Notes: generated by a model from the letters alone, not told the origin. Positions 1 through 5,529 are shown, counted from the first letter of the stretch. The stretch is DNA of 5,529 nt from JBMYRH01 sp049602155 (GCA_049602155.1 JBMYRH010000066.1:1-5529), one strand, 5' to 3'. Made by a program: numbers and translations.

Positions 1-3000
1 GCAAGGGCACGCCTTATGTGTGTGAGCCAAGCGCGTGCGAGGCGAGCTCGACCCCGAACGGTGTCGGCTGCGATGTCGAGTATTGGGCGGCGCTCACACC
101 CTGCGATGACGGGGATGCGAGCACCAAAGAGGACCAGTGTGACGGTCAGGGCGCATGCGCTGGCACCCCCTACACCTGTGAACCAAGCGCGTGCGAGGCC
201 ACGAGCATCCCCGATGGCACAAGCTGCGTCACGACGCCGAAGGTGATGGGCATCGCCTGTGATGATGGAGATCTAAGCACCAAGGGCGACCAGTGCGATG
301 GCTTGGGCGCGTGTACAGGCACGCCCTACGCTTGTGAGCCCGGGCCATGCACAGACTCCAGCACGCCCAACGGCACAGACTGCGATGTCACCTTCAGCGC
401 CGAAGGCATCGCCTGTGACGACGGAGAGCTCAGCACCAAAAACGACTTTTGTGACGGCGTGGGCACATGTTCGGGCACAGCCTACACCTGCGAGCCAAGC
501 GAATGTCAGGCCACAAGCGAGCCCGATGGTGTGGGCTGTGTGGTGCAGAACAAGGTCACTGGCTTTGTCTGCGATGATGGCGACCCTGAGACCCAAGGTG
601 ACGTCTGTGATGGGCTCGGAGCGTGCCAGGGCGAGCCCTACACCTGTGAGCCCGAGGTGTGTCAGGCGAGCGCGACACCAAACGGCACAGACTGTGACGT
701 CACCTTTAGCGCCGCAGGCATCGGCTGTGATGACGACGACCCGAGCACAAAGGTCGACGCCTGTGACGGCTTTGGCGCGTGCGTGGGGCAGGCCTACATC
801 TGTGAGCCCACGCAATGCGAGGCCTCGAGCACACCGAACGGCACGGACTGCGAGGTGAGCTTTAAGGCCCTTGGGATCGCCTGCGATGACCAAGACCCAG
901 CCACTCAAAACGACACCTGTGATGGCGCAGGCGGCTGCGCAGGCGAGGCCTACACCTGCGCACCTCAGAACTGTGAGCTCTCAAGCGTCCCCGATGGAGA
1001 GGGATGTGAGGTCACCTACGCTGCGCTCTCCGCGGCCTGCGACGACCAGGACCCAGGGACGCTCGGCGACCAGTGCGATGGCGCGGGCGGATGCGCGGGC
1101 ACGGCTTATAGCTGCACGCCGAGTCAGTGCGATATCTCCTCAGTCCCCAACGGCTTTGACTGTGACGTCGCGCACAAGGCGGTCGGGACCCCCTGCGATG
1201 ATGGGGATGAGAACACCAAAGACGACCAGTGTGACGGCGGCGGGGCCTGCGTCGGTGAGGTCTATGGGTGTGTGCCCAGCCAATGTGAAGCACAGAGCGT
1301 GCCCGATGGCGAGGGATGCGCGGTGAGCTATATCGCTCAAGGCGTCGGCTGCGATGACGGAGACGTCAACACGAGAGACGATGCGTGTGATGGCTCAGGC
1401 GGATGTGTGGGGACGCCCTACACCTGTGAGCCCACGCAGTGTGAGTCCAAGAGTGTCCCCGACGGGGTGGGCTGCGTCATCGAGAACGCACCCGCGGCCA
1501 TCGCCTGTGACGATGGAGACCTTGGCACCAAGGTCGATATCTGTGACGGCTTCGGCGGCTGCAGCGGCACGCCCTACACCTGTGAGGCAAATGAGTGTGA
1601 CGCAGCCTCGGTCCCCAATGGCACAGACTGCACCATCACCCCGAAAGCTCAGGGCGTGAGCTGTGATGACGGAGAGCTCAGCACCAAGCTTGACCAATGC
1701 GACGGCGAGAGCGGATGCGCGGGCACGCCTTACACCTGCACCCCCGGGCTCTGTGAGCTCAGCTCAACCCCAGATGGGGAGGGCTGCGAGGTCATCTACG
1801 CCCAGGCCGAGACCCCGTGTGATGATGAAAGCGCGAGCACCAAGACCGACATCTGTGATGGCTCAGGGGGGTGTCAAGGCACGCCTTACAGCTGCGAGCA
1901 GAGCCAATGCGAGGCTGAGAGCACCCCTGACGGCGAGGGCTGTGCGCTGAGCTTCAAGGCCGAGGGCGCGCTCTGCGACGACGAGGACCCGAACACAAAA
2001 GCTGACGCGTGCGATGGCTCAGGAGGATGTGCCGGGACCCCCTACACCTGCACCCCTGGGGTCTGCGAGTCAGAGAGCACCCCTGACGGCCAAGGCTGTG
2101 AGGTGAGCTATGACGCGCAAGGCACGTCGTGCGACGACGGAGAGCTTGGCACCAAGGGCGATCAATGCGACGGCGTCGGCACCTGCGAGGGCACGCCCTA
2201 CACGTGTGAACAGGGCCTCTGTGAGCTCTCTAGCAGCCCCAACGGCGCAGACTGCGACATCGTCTACGCCGAGGCCACCGCGACCTGTGACGACAGTGAT
2301 GACACCACCAAGGGTGATCAGTGCAACGGTTCGGGCGACTGTATCGGGACGCCTTACACCTGTGAGCCAAGCCAATGTGAGGCCTCGAGCACGCCTGATG
2401 GCACAGGCTGCGAGGTGAGCTTCAAGGCTCAGGGCATCGGGTGTGAGGATGACGACCCGACGACGAAAGACGACCAATGTGACGGCTCCGGTGGCTGCGC
2501 TGGGACCCCCTACACATGCACCCCTGGGATCTGTGAGTCCGAGAGCACCCCTGACGGCGAGGGCTGTGAGGTGAGCTATGAGGCCTCAGGCGTCAGCTGC
2601 GATGACGACGATCCAACGACCAAGACCGACATCTGCGACGGCTCAGGCGGCTGCCAGGGCACGCCCTACCTCTGCGAGGCCACTCAGTGCGAGGCCACCG
2701 CCACCCACAACGGCACAGGCTGTGACATCGACTACAAGGAGGTCGGCGCCCCCTGTGATGACAACGACCTCGAAACCAAAGACGACCAATGCGATGGCTC
2801 GGGCGGATGTCAGGGGAGCGACTACCTCTGCGCCCCGAGTCAGTGCGAGGCCACCGCCACCCACAACGGCACAGGCTGCGACATCGACTACAAGGCGGCG
2901 GGCGCACCCTGCGACGATCTGGACATCAGCACGGTCCACGACGCCTGTGATGGCTCAGGCGGCTGTGCCGGTCTGCTGCCTGTCTGCGGCGATGATGTCA

Positions 3001-5123
3001 CCGAGGGCCTCGAGGTCTGTGATGACGGCAACACCGAGACCGAGGCCTGCGCCTATGGCGAAGCCAGCTGCGAGGTCTGTGGCCCGGACTGCGCCTATGT
3101 GCCAGGCGTCGTCAGCGGCTACTGCGGTGATGAAGTCCTCCAAGCGAGCGAGGGTGAGGAATGTGATGACGGCAACACCCTCGATGGCGACAGCTGCTCG
3201 TCGAGCTGTGAGCTCTTGAGTGAAGGGCTGGACTGCGCCGACATCCACGACAATGACCCGACCCTCCCCGACGGCACCTACCTCATCGACCCCGACGGTG
3301 AAGGCGGGCTCGACCCCTTCGAGGTCTACTGCGACATGAGCACCGACGGTGGGGGCTGGACACGGGTCGCGAACGTCGAGGCGCAATCGGGCTGTCCGGA
3401 CGGGTGGGCGTATAGCGAGAGCCCCCCGGTCTGTCGACGCAGCGCCCAGGGGTGTCAGTCCGCCACCTTCCTCTCCAAGGGGATCACCCATCACGAGGTG
3501 CGTGGCTACGTGCGAGCCTTCCAGTACGGCTCCATGGACGCCTTCAACCTCTCTTCAGGGGGCAACATCGACGATATCTACCTCGATGGCCTGTCCGTCA
3601 CCCGGGGCTCCCCTCAGGAGCACGTGTGGAGCTATGCCGTGTCCCACTCGGTGCCCAATGGAAGCCAGGAATGGGCCTGCCCGTGTCACCAGGGCGCAGG
3701 GGGCGCAGCGCCACCTGGGTTCGTGGGCGAGCACTACTACTGCGAGACCGGCAACAGCGCGACGACCCCTCAATCAGAGTGGTACCTCGACGACCCCCTC
3801 TTCGACGGGGCGGGGTGCGGCGCAGGAAACACTTGCTGCGATGAACCGGACCTCCCCTGGTTCGAGCGAAGCTGGTCGGCGCCGTCCACCGAGGACCTCG
3901 AGGTACGCCTCTGCAGCGACCAGGACACCACCAATGAAGACATTGGCGTCGAGCGCATGGAGCTCTTCGTCCGCCGCGCCATCTGTGGAAACAACCAAGT
4001 CGAGGGCGGCGAGCAGTGCGACGACAGCAACACCACAGACGGCGACGGCTGCTCGGCGAGCTGTGCTATCGAGCAGTTCAGCGTCACGGTCGAAGGTAGC
4101 ACCTATCACCTCATCCTCGAGCACCATACCTGGCACGACGCACATGATGACTGCGTAGCGCGTGGTTATCAGGGCCTGGCGACGGTGAAGAGCAGCGCCG
4201 TGAATGATGCGCTTTATGCGCTCATGAACGAGGCAAACCCGGAGGGCAAGCTCGCCCCCTGGATCGGCCTCACCGACCAGGGCAACGAAGGGACCTGGAC
4301 CTGGGTCGACGGCAGCCCCCTCGGGGACTACGACAACTGGGATGATCCAGAGCCAAACGGTGGGACACTGGAGAACTGTGTTCACATGAACGCCTGGGGC
4401 TATGACGGCCCCACGAGTGAATGGAACGACTACTTCTGCGACGCCTTTTATAACCATAGCACCGACATACCCGGCGCCTTCATCTGCCAAGAATACGCCA
4501 AGAGCTGTAAAGACCTCTTAGACAAGGCGCCTGAGAGCACCGACGGCACCTATACCATTGACCCCGACGGCGCTGAGGGCGAGGCGCCCTTCGAGGTCTA
4601 CTGCGACATGACGACCGATGGCGGCGGATGGACCGTCCTATTTATAGCAAACGGGACGACATACGGTGCCGAGGAACAAAGCATCAATACGGCTGACAAT
4701 AGTCGCTGGTCATACAATGGAACGGCCACGACTGAAGGCTTTAACGAACTGGCAACAACTGGAGAGTACTCACAACCCAATGCGTGGTCGATGATGTTTT
4801 CCGAGTGGACGGTTGGAAGTTCCAGTCAGGGAATGTACGTGGTCGTTAAATCAAGTTCATTCGAAGACTCAGTAGTGTTGGAGACCTTCTCAGGAGCAGT
4901 TGTACCCGGATCATATGAGCGAGCCCCCTTTGACACCTATTACCTAGGTTTCAATCAGGCCCAAGCTAACTCTTCCTCCATTTGCCGCCTTTCCGTAGGG
5001 ACTGATGAGGACCAAGGCTGGAATGATGCGATTCATGGGCTAATGTGCCTTCGCCATAATGGAGACCCTCATATGGCCTTCAGACACACGATTGAAGACG
5101 GCTACAGATTGATGGGGCGATGA
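1..5123 (+). CDS. Giant cysteine-rich repeat protein with fibrinogen-like GGGWT and C-type lectin domains (5' partial)
   Basis: The frame is open from base 1 (first full codon at 3, counted here as residue 1) to TGA at 5121-5123, giving at least 1706 residues. The GTG at 18 and nearby ATG are not credible starts, because the codons before them encode the tail of another repeat. Domain order: 19 cysteine-rich 52-residue repeats (7-994), two Myxococcus-type disulfide modules (995-1072), GGGWT motif region (1076-1120) leading into a Cys-rich domain (1130-1325), a third Myxococcus-type module (1327-1356), C-type lectin domain (1359-1498), and a second GGGWT module (1501-1706). The density of paired cysteines implies an oxidising compartment, so export is inferred although the signal peptide lies outside the window. 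All recognisable modules are extracellular binding or structural ones, suggesting a surface or secreted adhesin/glycan-binding protein. I see no catalytic motif, transmembrane helix or C-terminal sorting signal. The last 490 bases are AT-richer than the rest. The domain assignments are firm; the cellular role is inference. Confidence 0.95.
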   Translation, partial: KGTPYVCEPSACEASSTPNGVGCDVEYWAALTPCDDGDASTKEDQCDGQGACAGTPYTCEPSACEATSIPDGTSCVTTPKVMGIACDDGDLSTKGDQCDGLGACTGTPYACEPGPCTDSSTPNGTDCDVTFSAEGIACDDGELSTKNDFCDGVGTCSGTAYTCEPSECQATSEPDGVGCVVQNKVTGFVCDDGDPETQGDVCDGLGACQGEPYTCEPEVCQASATPNGTDCDVTFSAAGIGCDDDDPSTKVDACDGFGACVGQAYICEPTQCEASSTPNGTDCEVSFKALGIACDDQDPATQNDTCDGAGGCAGEAYTCAPQNCELSSVPDGEGCEVTYAALSAACDDQDPGTLGDQCDGAGGCAGTAYSCTPSQCDISSVPNGFDCDVAHKAVGTPCDDGDENTKDDQCDGGGACVGEVYGCVPSQCEAQSVPDGEGCAVSYIAQGVGCDDGDVNTRDDACDGSGGCVGTPYTCEPTQCESKSVPDGVGCVIENAPAAIACDDGDLGTKVDICDGFGGCSGTPYTCEANECDAASVPNGTDCTITPKAQGVSCDDGELSTKLDQCDGESGCAGTPYTCTPGLCELSSTPDGEGCEVIYAQAETPCDDESASTKTDICDGSGGCQGTPYSCEQSQCEAESTPDGEGCALSFKAEGALCDDEDPNTKADACDGSGGCAGTPYTCTPGVCESESTPDGQGCEVSYDAQGTSCDDGELGTKGDQCDGVGTCEGTPYTCEQGLCELSSSPNGADCDIVYAEATATCDDSDDTTKGDQCNGSGDCIGTPYTCEPSQCEASSTPDGTGCEVSFKAQGIGCEDDDPTTKDDQCDGSGGCAGTPYTCTPGICESESTPDGEGCEVSYEASGVSCDDDDPTTKTDICDGSGGCQGTPYLCEATQCEATATHNGTGCDIDYKEVGAPCDDNDLETKDDQCDGSGGCQGSDYLCAPSQCEATATHNGTGCDIDYKAAGAPCDDLDISTVHDACDGSGGCAGLLPVCGDDVTEGLEVCDDGNTETEACAYGEASCEVCGPDCAYVPGVVSGYCGDEVLQASEGEECDDGNTLDGDSCSSSCELLSEGLDCADIHDNDPTLPDGTYLIDPDGEGGLDPFEVYCDMSTDGGGWTRVANVEAQSGCPDGWAYSESPPVCRRSAQGCQSATFLSKGITHHEVRGYVRAFQYGSMDAFNLSSGGNIDDIYLDGLSVTRGSPQEHVWSYAVSHSVPNGSQEWACPCHQGAGGAAPPGFVGEHYYCETGNSATTPQSEWYLDDPLFDGAGCGAGNTCCDEPDLPWFERSWSAPSTEDLEVRLCSDQDTTNEDIGVERMELFVRRAICGNNQVEGGEQCDDSNTTDGDGCSASCAIEQFSVTVEGSTYHLILEHHTWHDAHDDCVARGYQGLATVKSSAVNDALYALMNEANPEGKLAPWIGLTDQGNEGTWTWVDGSPLGDYDNWDDPEPNGGTLENCVHMNAWGYDGPTSEWNDYFCDAFYNHSTDIPGAFICQEYAKSCKDLLDKAPESTDGTYTIDPDGAEGEAPFEVYCDMTTDGGGWTVLFIANGTTYGAEEQSINTADNSRWSYNGTATTEGFNELATTGEYSQPNAWSMMFSEWTVGSSSQGMYVVVKSSSFEDSVVLETFSGAVVPGSYERAPFDTYYLGFNQAQANSSSICRLSVGTDEDQGWNDAIHGLMCLRHNGDPHMAFRHTIEDGYRLMGR
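21..2984 (+). repeat. 19 tandem 156-bp coding repeats (52-residue, six-cysteine units)
   Basis: Units begin at 21 + 156n, and the nineteenth ends at 2984. Every unit is 52 codons, with no insertion or deletion. Cysteines fall at unit positions 1, 6, 17, 28, 40 and 46 (spacing C-x4-C-x10-C-x10-C-x11-C-x5-C-x6) in all 19 units, 114 cysteines in total. Gly14, Asp30, Thr35, Asp38, Gly42 and Gly48 are also invariant by eye. A typical core is CDDGDxxTKxDxCDGxGxC followed by xGTPYT. The segment at positions 18-27 varies most. Bases 1-20 encode the last residues of a further unit, so the array extends upstream. The pattern resembles the CDDGD/CxDGN-type cysteine repeats common in large Myxococcota surface proteins. 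The pairing of the cysteines and any metal binding by the acidic loop are inferred, not seen. Confidence 0.95.
2985..3218 (+). other. Two Myxococcus-type cysteine-rich disulfide modules (protein domains)
   Basis: Directly after repeat 19 the protein changes to CGDDVTEGLEVCDDGNTETE with an ACAYGEASCEVC segment, followed by CGDEV...ECDDGNTLDGDSCSSSC. The second module matches the classic Myxococcus cysteine-rich repeat pattern CGD-x-x-x-E-x-x-E-x-CDDGN-x-x-DGD-x-C-x-x-x-C (the family annotated as myxo_disulf_rpt). The first is the longer variant with an inserted CAYGE...C...C block, also known from myxobacterial proteins. These modules probably act as rigid disulfide-stapled spacers between the repeat rod and the binding domains. 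Assignment is from motif recognition; the structural role is inference. Confidence 0.8.
3228..3977 (+). other. Fibrinogen-like YCD...GGGWT module fused to an invertebrate-type Cys-rich domain (protein domain)
   Basis: Residues 1076-1120 carry the fibrinogen-like entry motif: an initial LDC, a DGTYLIDPDG strand, FEVYCDM and TDGGGWT. Instead of a fibrinogen C-terminal core, it continues into a Cys-rich segment (residues 1130-1325). This has CPDGW, CRR, a GSMDAF turn, an IYLDGLSVT strand, CPC (1226-1228), FVG followed by YYC (from 1240), DPLFDG (1264-1269), adjacent cysteines (1278-1279), PWF (1285-1287), EVRLC and NED (1311-1313). I recall this motif series from uncharacterised extracellular proteins of corals, anemones and other marine invertebrates, where it likewise often follows a GGGWT motif. 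The GGGWT call is firm. The invertebrate resemblance is from memory, and no function is known to me. Confidence 0.72.
3981..4070 (+). other. Third Myxococcus-type cysteine-rich module (protein domain)
   Basis: The segment begins ICGNNQVEGGEQCDDSNTTD and ends GDGCSASC, a near-perfect Myxococcus cysteine-rich repeat of the short type. It acts as a linker between the Cys-rich GGGWT-associated domain and the C-type lectin domain. The usual CDDGN is changed to CDDSN here. Confidence 0.85.
4077..4496 (+). other. C-type lectin-like domain with intact EPN/WND calcium-sugar site (protein domain)
   Basis: The roughly 140-residue segment has the hallmarks of a C-type lectin fold: an aromatic-rich first strand (TYHLILEHHTWHDAHDDC), a WIGL motif (residues 1420-1423, bases 4260-4271), an EPN motif (1450-1452, bases 4350-4358), a WND motif (1474-1476, bases 4422-4430) and four cysteines at 1384, 1459, 1479 and 1495, in positions expected for the two conserved disulfides. 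In characterised animal lectins, EPN together with WND forms the principal calcium site and favours mannose-, GlcNAc- or fucose-type ligands. By that rule this domain should be a calcium-dependent sugar binder rather than a degenerate fold. The ligand is inferred; the motif content is directly visible. Confidence 0.9.
4503..5120 (+). other. Second fibrinogen-like YCD...GGGWT module, C-terminal (protein domain)
   Basis: Starting at SCKDLLDKAPESTDGTYTI, the module repeats the entry motif of the earlier one: FEVYCDM and TDGGGWT at residues 1531-1544. The first 45 residues closely resemble the module at 3228-3362, including 25 identical consecutive bases (3315-3339 and 4587-4611). The remaining 160 residues do not resemble the earlier Cys-rich domain. 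They contain NRWSYNGT, NAWSMMFSEW, an SSSICRLSVG strand and GWNDAIHGLMC, and end FRHTIEDGYRLMGR. This looks like a bacterial fibrinogen-related C-terminal half, although the canonical fibrinogen calcium and acetyl-binding residues are not obvious to me. No anchor follows, and translation stops 10 residues after the HTIED segment. Confidence 0.75.
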
Positions 5124-5129
5124 CACCTC

Positions 5130-5283
5130 GATATGCCTCTGTCGCAAAGATGACCCATGCGTCGCCTAGTAAACACCAGTGCCTCAGTGGTCGAGGCGAC
5201 GGAATTGGGCAACTCTCAGGTTGCAGGCTTACCGTGAGGCGGTTCGACAAAGCCGCGCAGGTTAAGCGAAACTGAGGCATATC
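5130..5283 (+). mobile_element. Possible MITE-like element or IS remnant bounded by a 10-bp inverted repeat
   Basis: GATATGCCTC at 5130-5139 is a perfect inverted match to GAGGCATATC at 5274-5283. The match continues imperfectly inward: GT and CGC on the left against GT-TT-CGC on the right, after one mismatch. The ends therefore behave like roughly 16-18 bp terminal repeats enclosing a 154-bp non-coding interval that begins 7 bases after the upstream stop codon. A TA dinucleotide occurs at each outer boundary, compatible with a TA-targeting insertion, but the GATA/TATC flanks make a target duplication hard to define. No transposase fragment is recognisable. It could instead be a chance or regulatory inverted repeat. 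Confidence 0.3.
5160..5201 (+). terminator. Candidate intergenic hairpin, possible transcription end
   Basis: CGTCGCCT (5160-5167) pairs perfectly with AGGCGACG (5194-5201) to give an 8-bp GC-rich stem. The 26-base loop contains a smaller ACCA/TGGT stem (5175-5178 with 5188-5191). It lies 37 bases after the stop of the large gene. No T-run follows, so it is not a classical rho-independent terminator. A second small stem, GCAAC/GTTGC (5209-5213 with 5220-5224), follows it. Confidence 0.3.
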
Positions 5284-5294
5284 CGATCGCCTTT

Positions 5295-5298
5295 GGAG
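5295..5298 (+). promoter_or_regulatory. Ribosome binding site GGAG for the lipoprotein gene
   Basis: GGAG ends five bases before the ATG at 5304, a normal Shine-Dalgarno position. No other in-frame ATG, GTG or TTG lies between the upstream in-frame stop (5235-5237) and 5304, so this site fixes the start. I could not identify a convincing promoter in the preceding 180 bases. Confidence 0.7.
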
Positions 5299-5303
5299 CC
5301 TCG

Positions 5304-5529
5304 ATGCGTGGACTCACCTCTGTCGTCTTGCTGAGCCTCGTCACCTTTGGGGTGACCTTGACCGCATGCAGTGGCTCAAACACTCAGGGCACAGATGCAG
5401 TAGCCCCCGTCGCTGACGCCGTGACGGACACGGAGGCGGCGACTGACACGCTAAGCGACGCTGGCATGTCTGACGGCGCAGTGCGCCCGGCGCCGAGCGA
5501 CGTCGGGGAGCGCAAACCTGACGCAGCGG
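5304..5529 (+). CDS. Predicted lipoprotein with Asp/Ala-rich linker (3' partial)
   Basis: The frame runs from ATG at 5304 without a stop to the right edge (75 codons). The N-terminus MRGLTSVVLLSLVTFGVTLT is a short signal peptide with one arginine and a hydrophobic core. It is followed by the lipobox L-T-A-C, with the lipidated cysteine predicted at residue 22 (codon 5367-5369). Ser follows at +2, with no Asp retention signal of the E. coli type, so outer-membrane sorting is plausible but not certain in this lineage. The mature N-terminus (SGSNTQGTDAVAPVADAVTD and onward) is low-complexity and rich in Asp, Ala and Thr, a tether typical of myxobacterial and bradymonad lipoproteins. The functional domain lies beyond the window, so no role can be assigned. 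The gene is co-directional with the large protein, 180 bases downstream, and may or may not share its transcript. Confidence 0.85.
   Translation, partial: MRGLTSVVLLSLVTFGVTLTACSGSNTQGTDAVAPVADAVTDTEAATDTLSDAGMSDGAVRPAPSDVGERKPDAA

Noticed and set aside
16..246. ATG at 16 and GTG at 18 as starts of genes
   Set aside because: Codons 3-17 in the GTG frame encode KGTPY, the tail of another repeat unit, so the true start lies upstream. The ATG frame gives an Arg/Ala-rich shadow product.
21..2984. CRISPR-like direct repeats
   Set aside because: The repeats are contiguous, 156 bases long, protein-coding and in frame, with no spacer organisation.
273..4490. Long open frames on the minus strand and in the other plus frames (for example 273-908 minus, 3774-4490 minus, 2578-3219 plus)
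   Set aside because: These are shadows of a GC-rich gene. The 156-base period is a multiple of three, so a frame free of stops in one repeat stays free across neighbours. The products are low-complexity Arg/Pro/Thr or Ala/Val strings without recognisable domains.
4600..5123. C-terminal sorting tag (MYXO-CTERM, PEP-CTERM or LPXTG type)
   Set aside because: The last 30 residues contain no hydrophobic segment or Arg cluster of that kind, and the protein ends in a polar module.
5235..5262. GGTTCGA sequence resembling a tRNA T-loop
   Set aside because: There is no matching seven-base acceptor stem, anticodon arm or full cloverleaf, and the local stem has only three pairs.
5080..5280. 66-codon minus-strand frame starting in the right inverted repeat
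   Set aside because: It has no recognisable domain, overlaps the end of the giant gene in antisense, and its start simply coincides with the inverted-repeat sequence.
5220..5290. Possible sigma-70 promoter before the lipoprotein gene (TTCGAC as -35, CATATC as -10)
   Set aside because: The spacing and both hexamers are poor matches, and the CATATC belongs to the inverted repeat. This is not enough to call a promoter.

Overview
The window is dominated by one very long, GC-rich open reading frame on the + strand. It is already open at base 1 and stops at 5123. It is followed by a 180-base intergenic stretch and then the start of a second + strand gene, which encodes a lipoprotein and runs off the right edge. 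The organism is most likely a predatory or marine-type member of Myxococcota, Bradymonadota or a related former deltaproteobacterial group. This is inference, based on about 65% GC over most of the window, Myxococcus-type cysteine-rich modules (CGD...CDDGN...DGDxCSxxC), a bacterial fibrinogen-like YCD...GGGWT module, and a lipoprotein whose mature N-terminus is an Asp/Ala/Thr-rich linker.

Region by region: 3-2984 encodes an uninterrupted array of 19 complete cysteine-rich repeats, each exactly 52 residues (156 bases) with six cysteines in fixed positions. The tail of a twentieth repeat is cut by the left edge. 2985-3218 encodes two Myxococcus-type disulfide modules. 3228-3977 encodes a fibrinogen-like GGGWT entry motif followed by a cysteine-rich domain that I recall mainly from uncharacterised marine-invertebrate proteins. 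3981-4070 is a third Myxococcus-type module. 4077-4496 is a C-type lectin domain with intact WIGL, EPN and WND motifs and four canonical cysteines. 4503-5120 is a second GGGWT module with an AT-richer C-terminal part. 5124-5303 is intergenic, with a perfect 10-bp inverted repeat near its ends and a nested hairpin. 5304 to the edge starts the lipoprotein gene.

The big protein reads as an exported, disulfide-rich rod (the repeat array) that presents a cluster of animal-like glycan-recognition modules at its C-terminus, plausibly for adhesion or prey/host recognition. No enzyme motif, C-terminal membrane anchor or sorting tag is visible. The signal peptide, if there is one, lies upstream of the window. 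The downstream lipoprotein is cut before any functional domain, so a shared role with the large protein cannot be judged.
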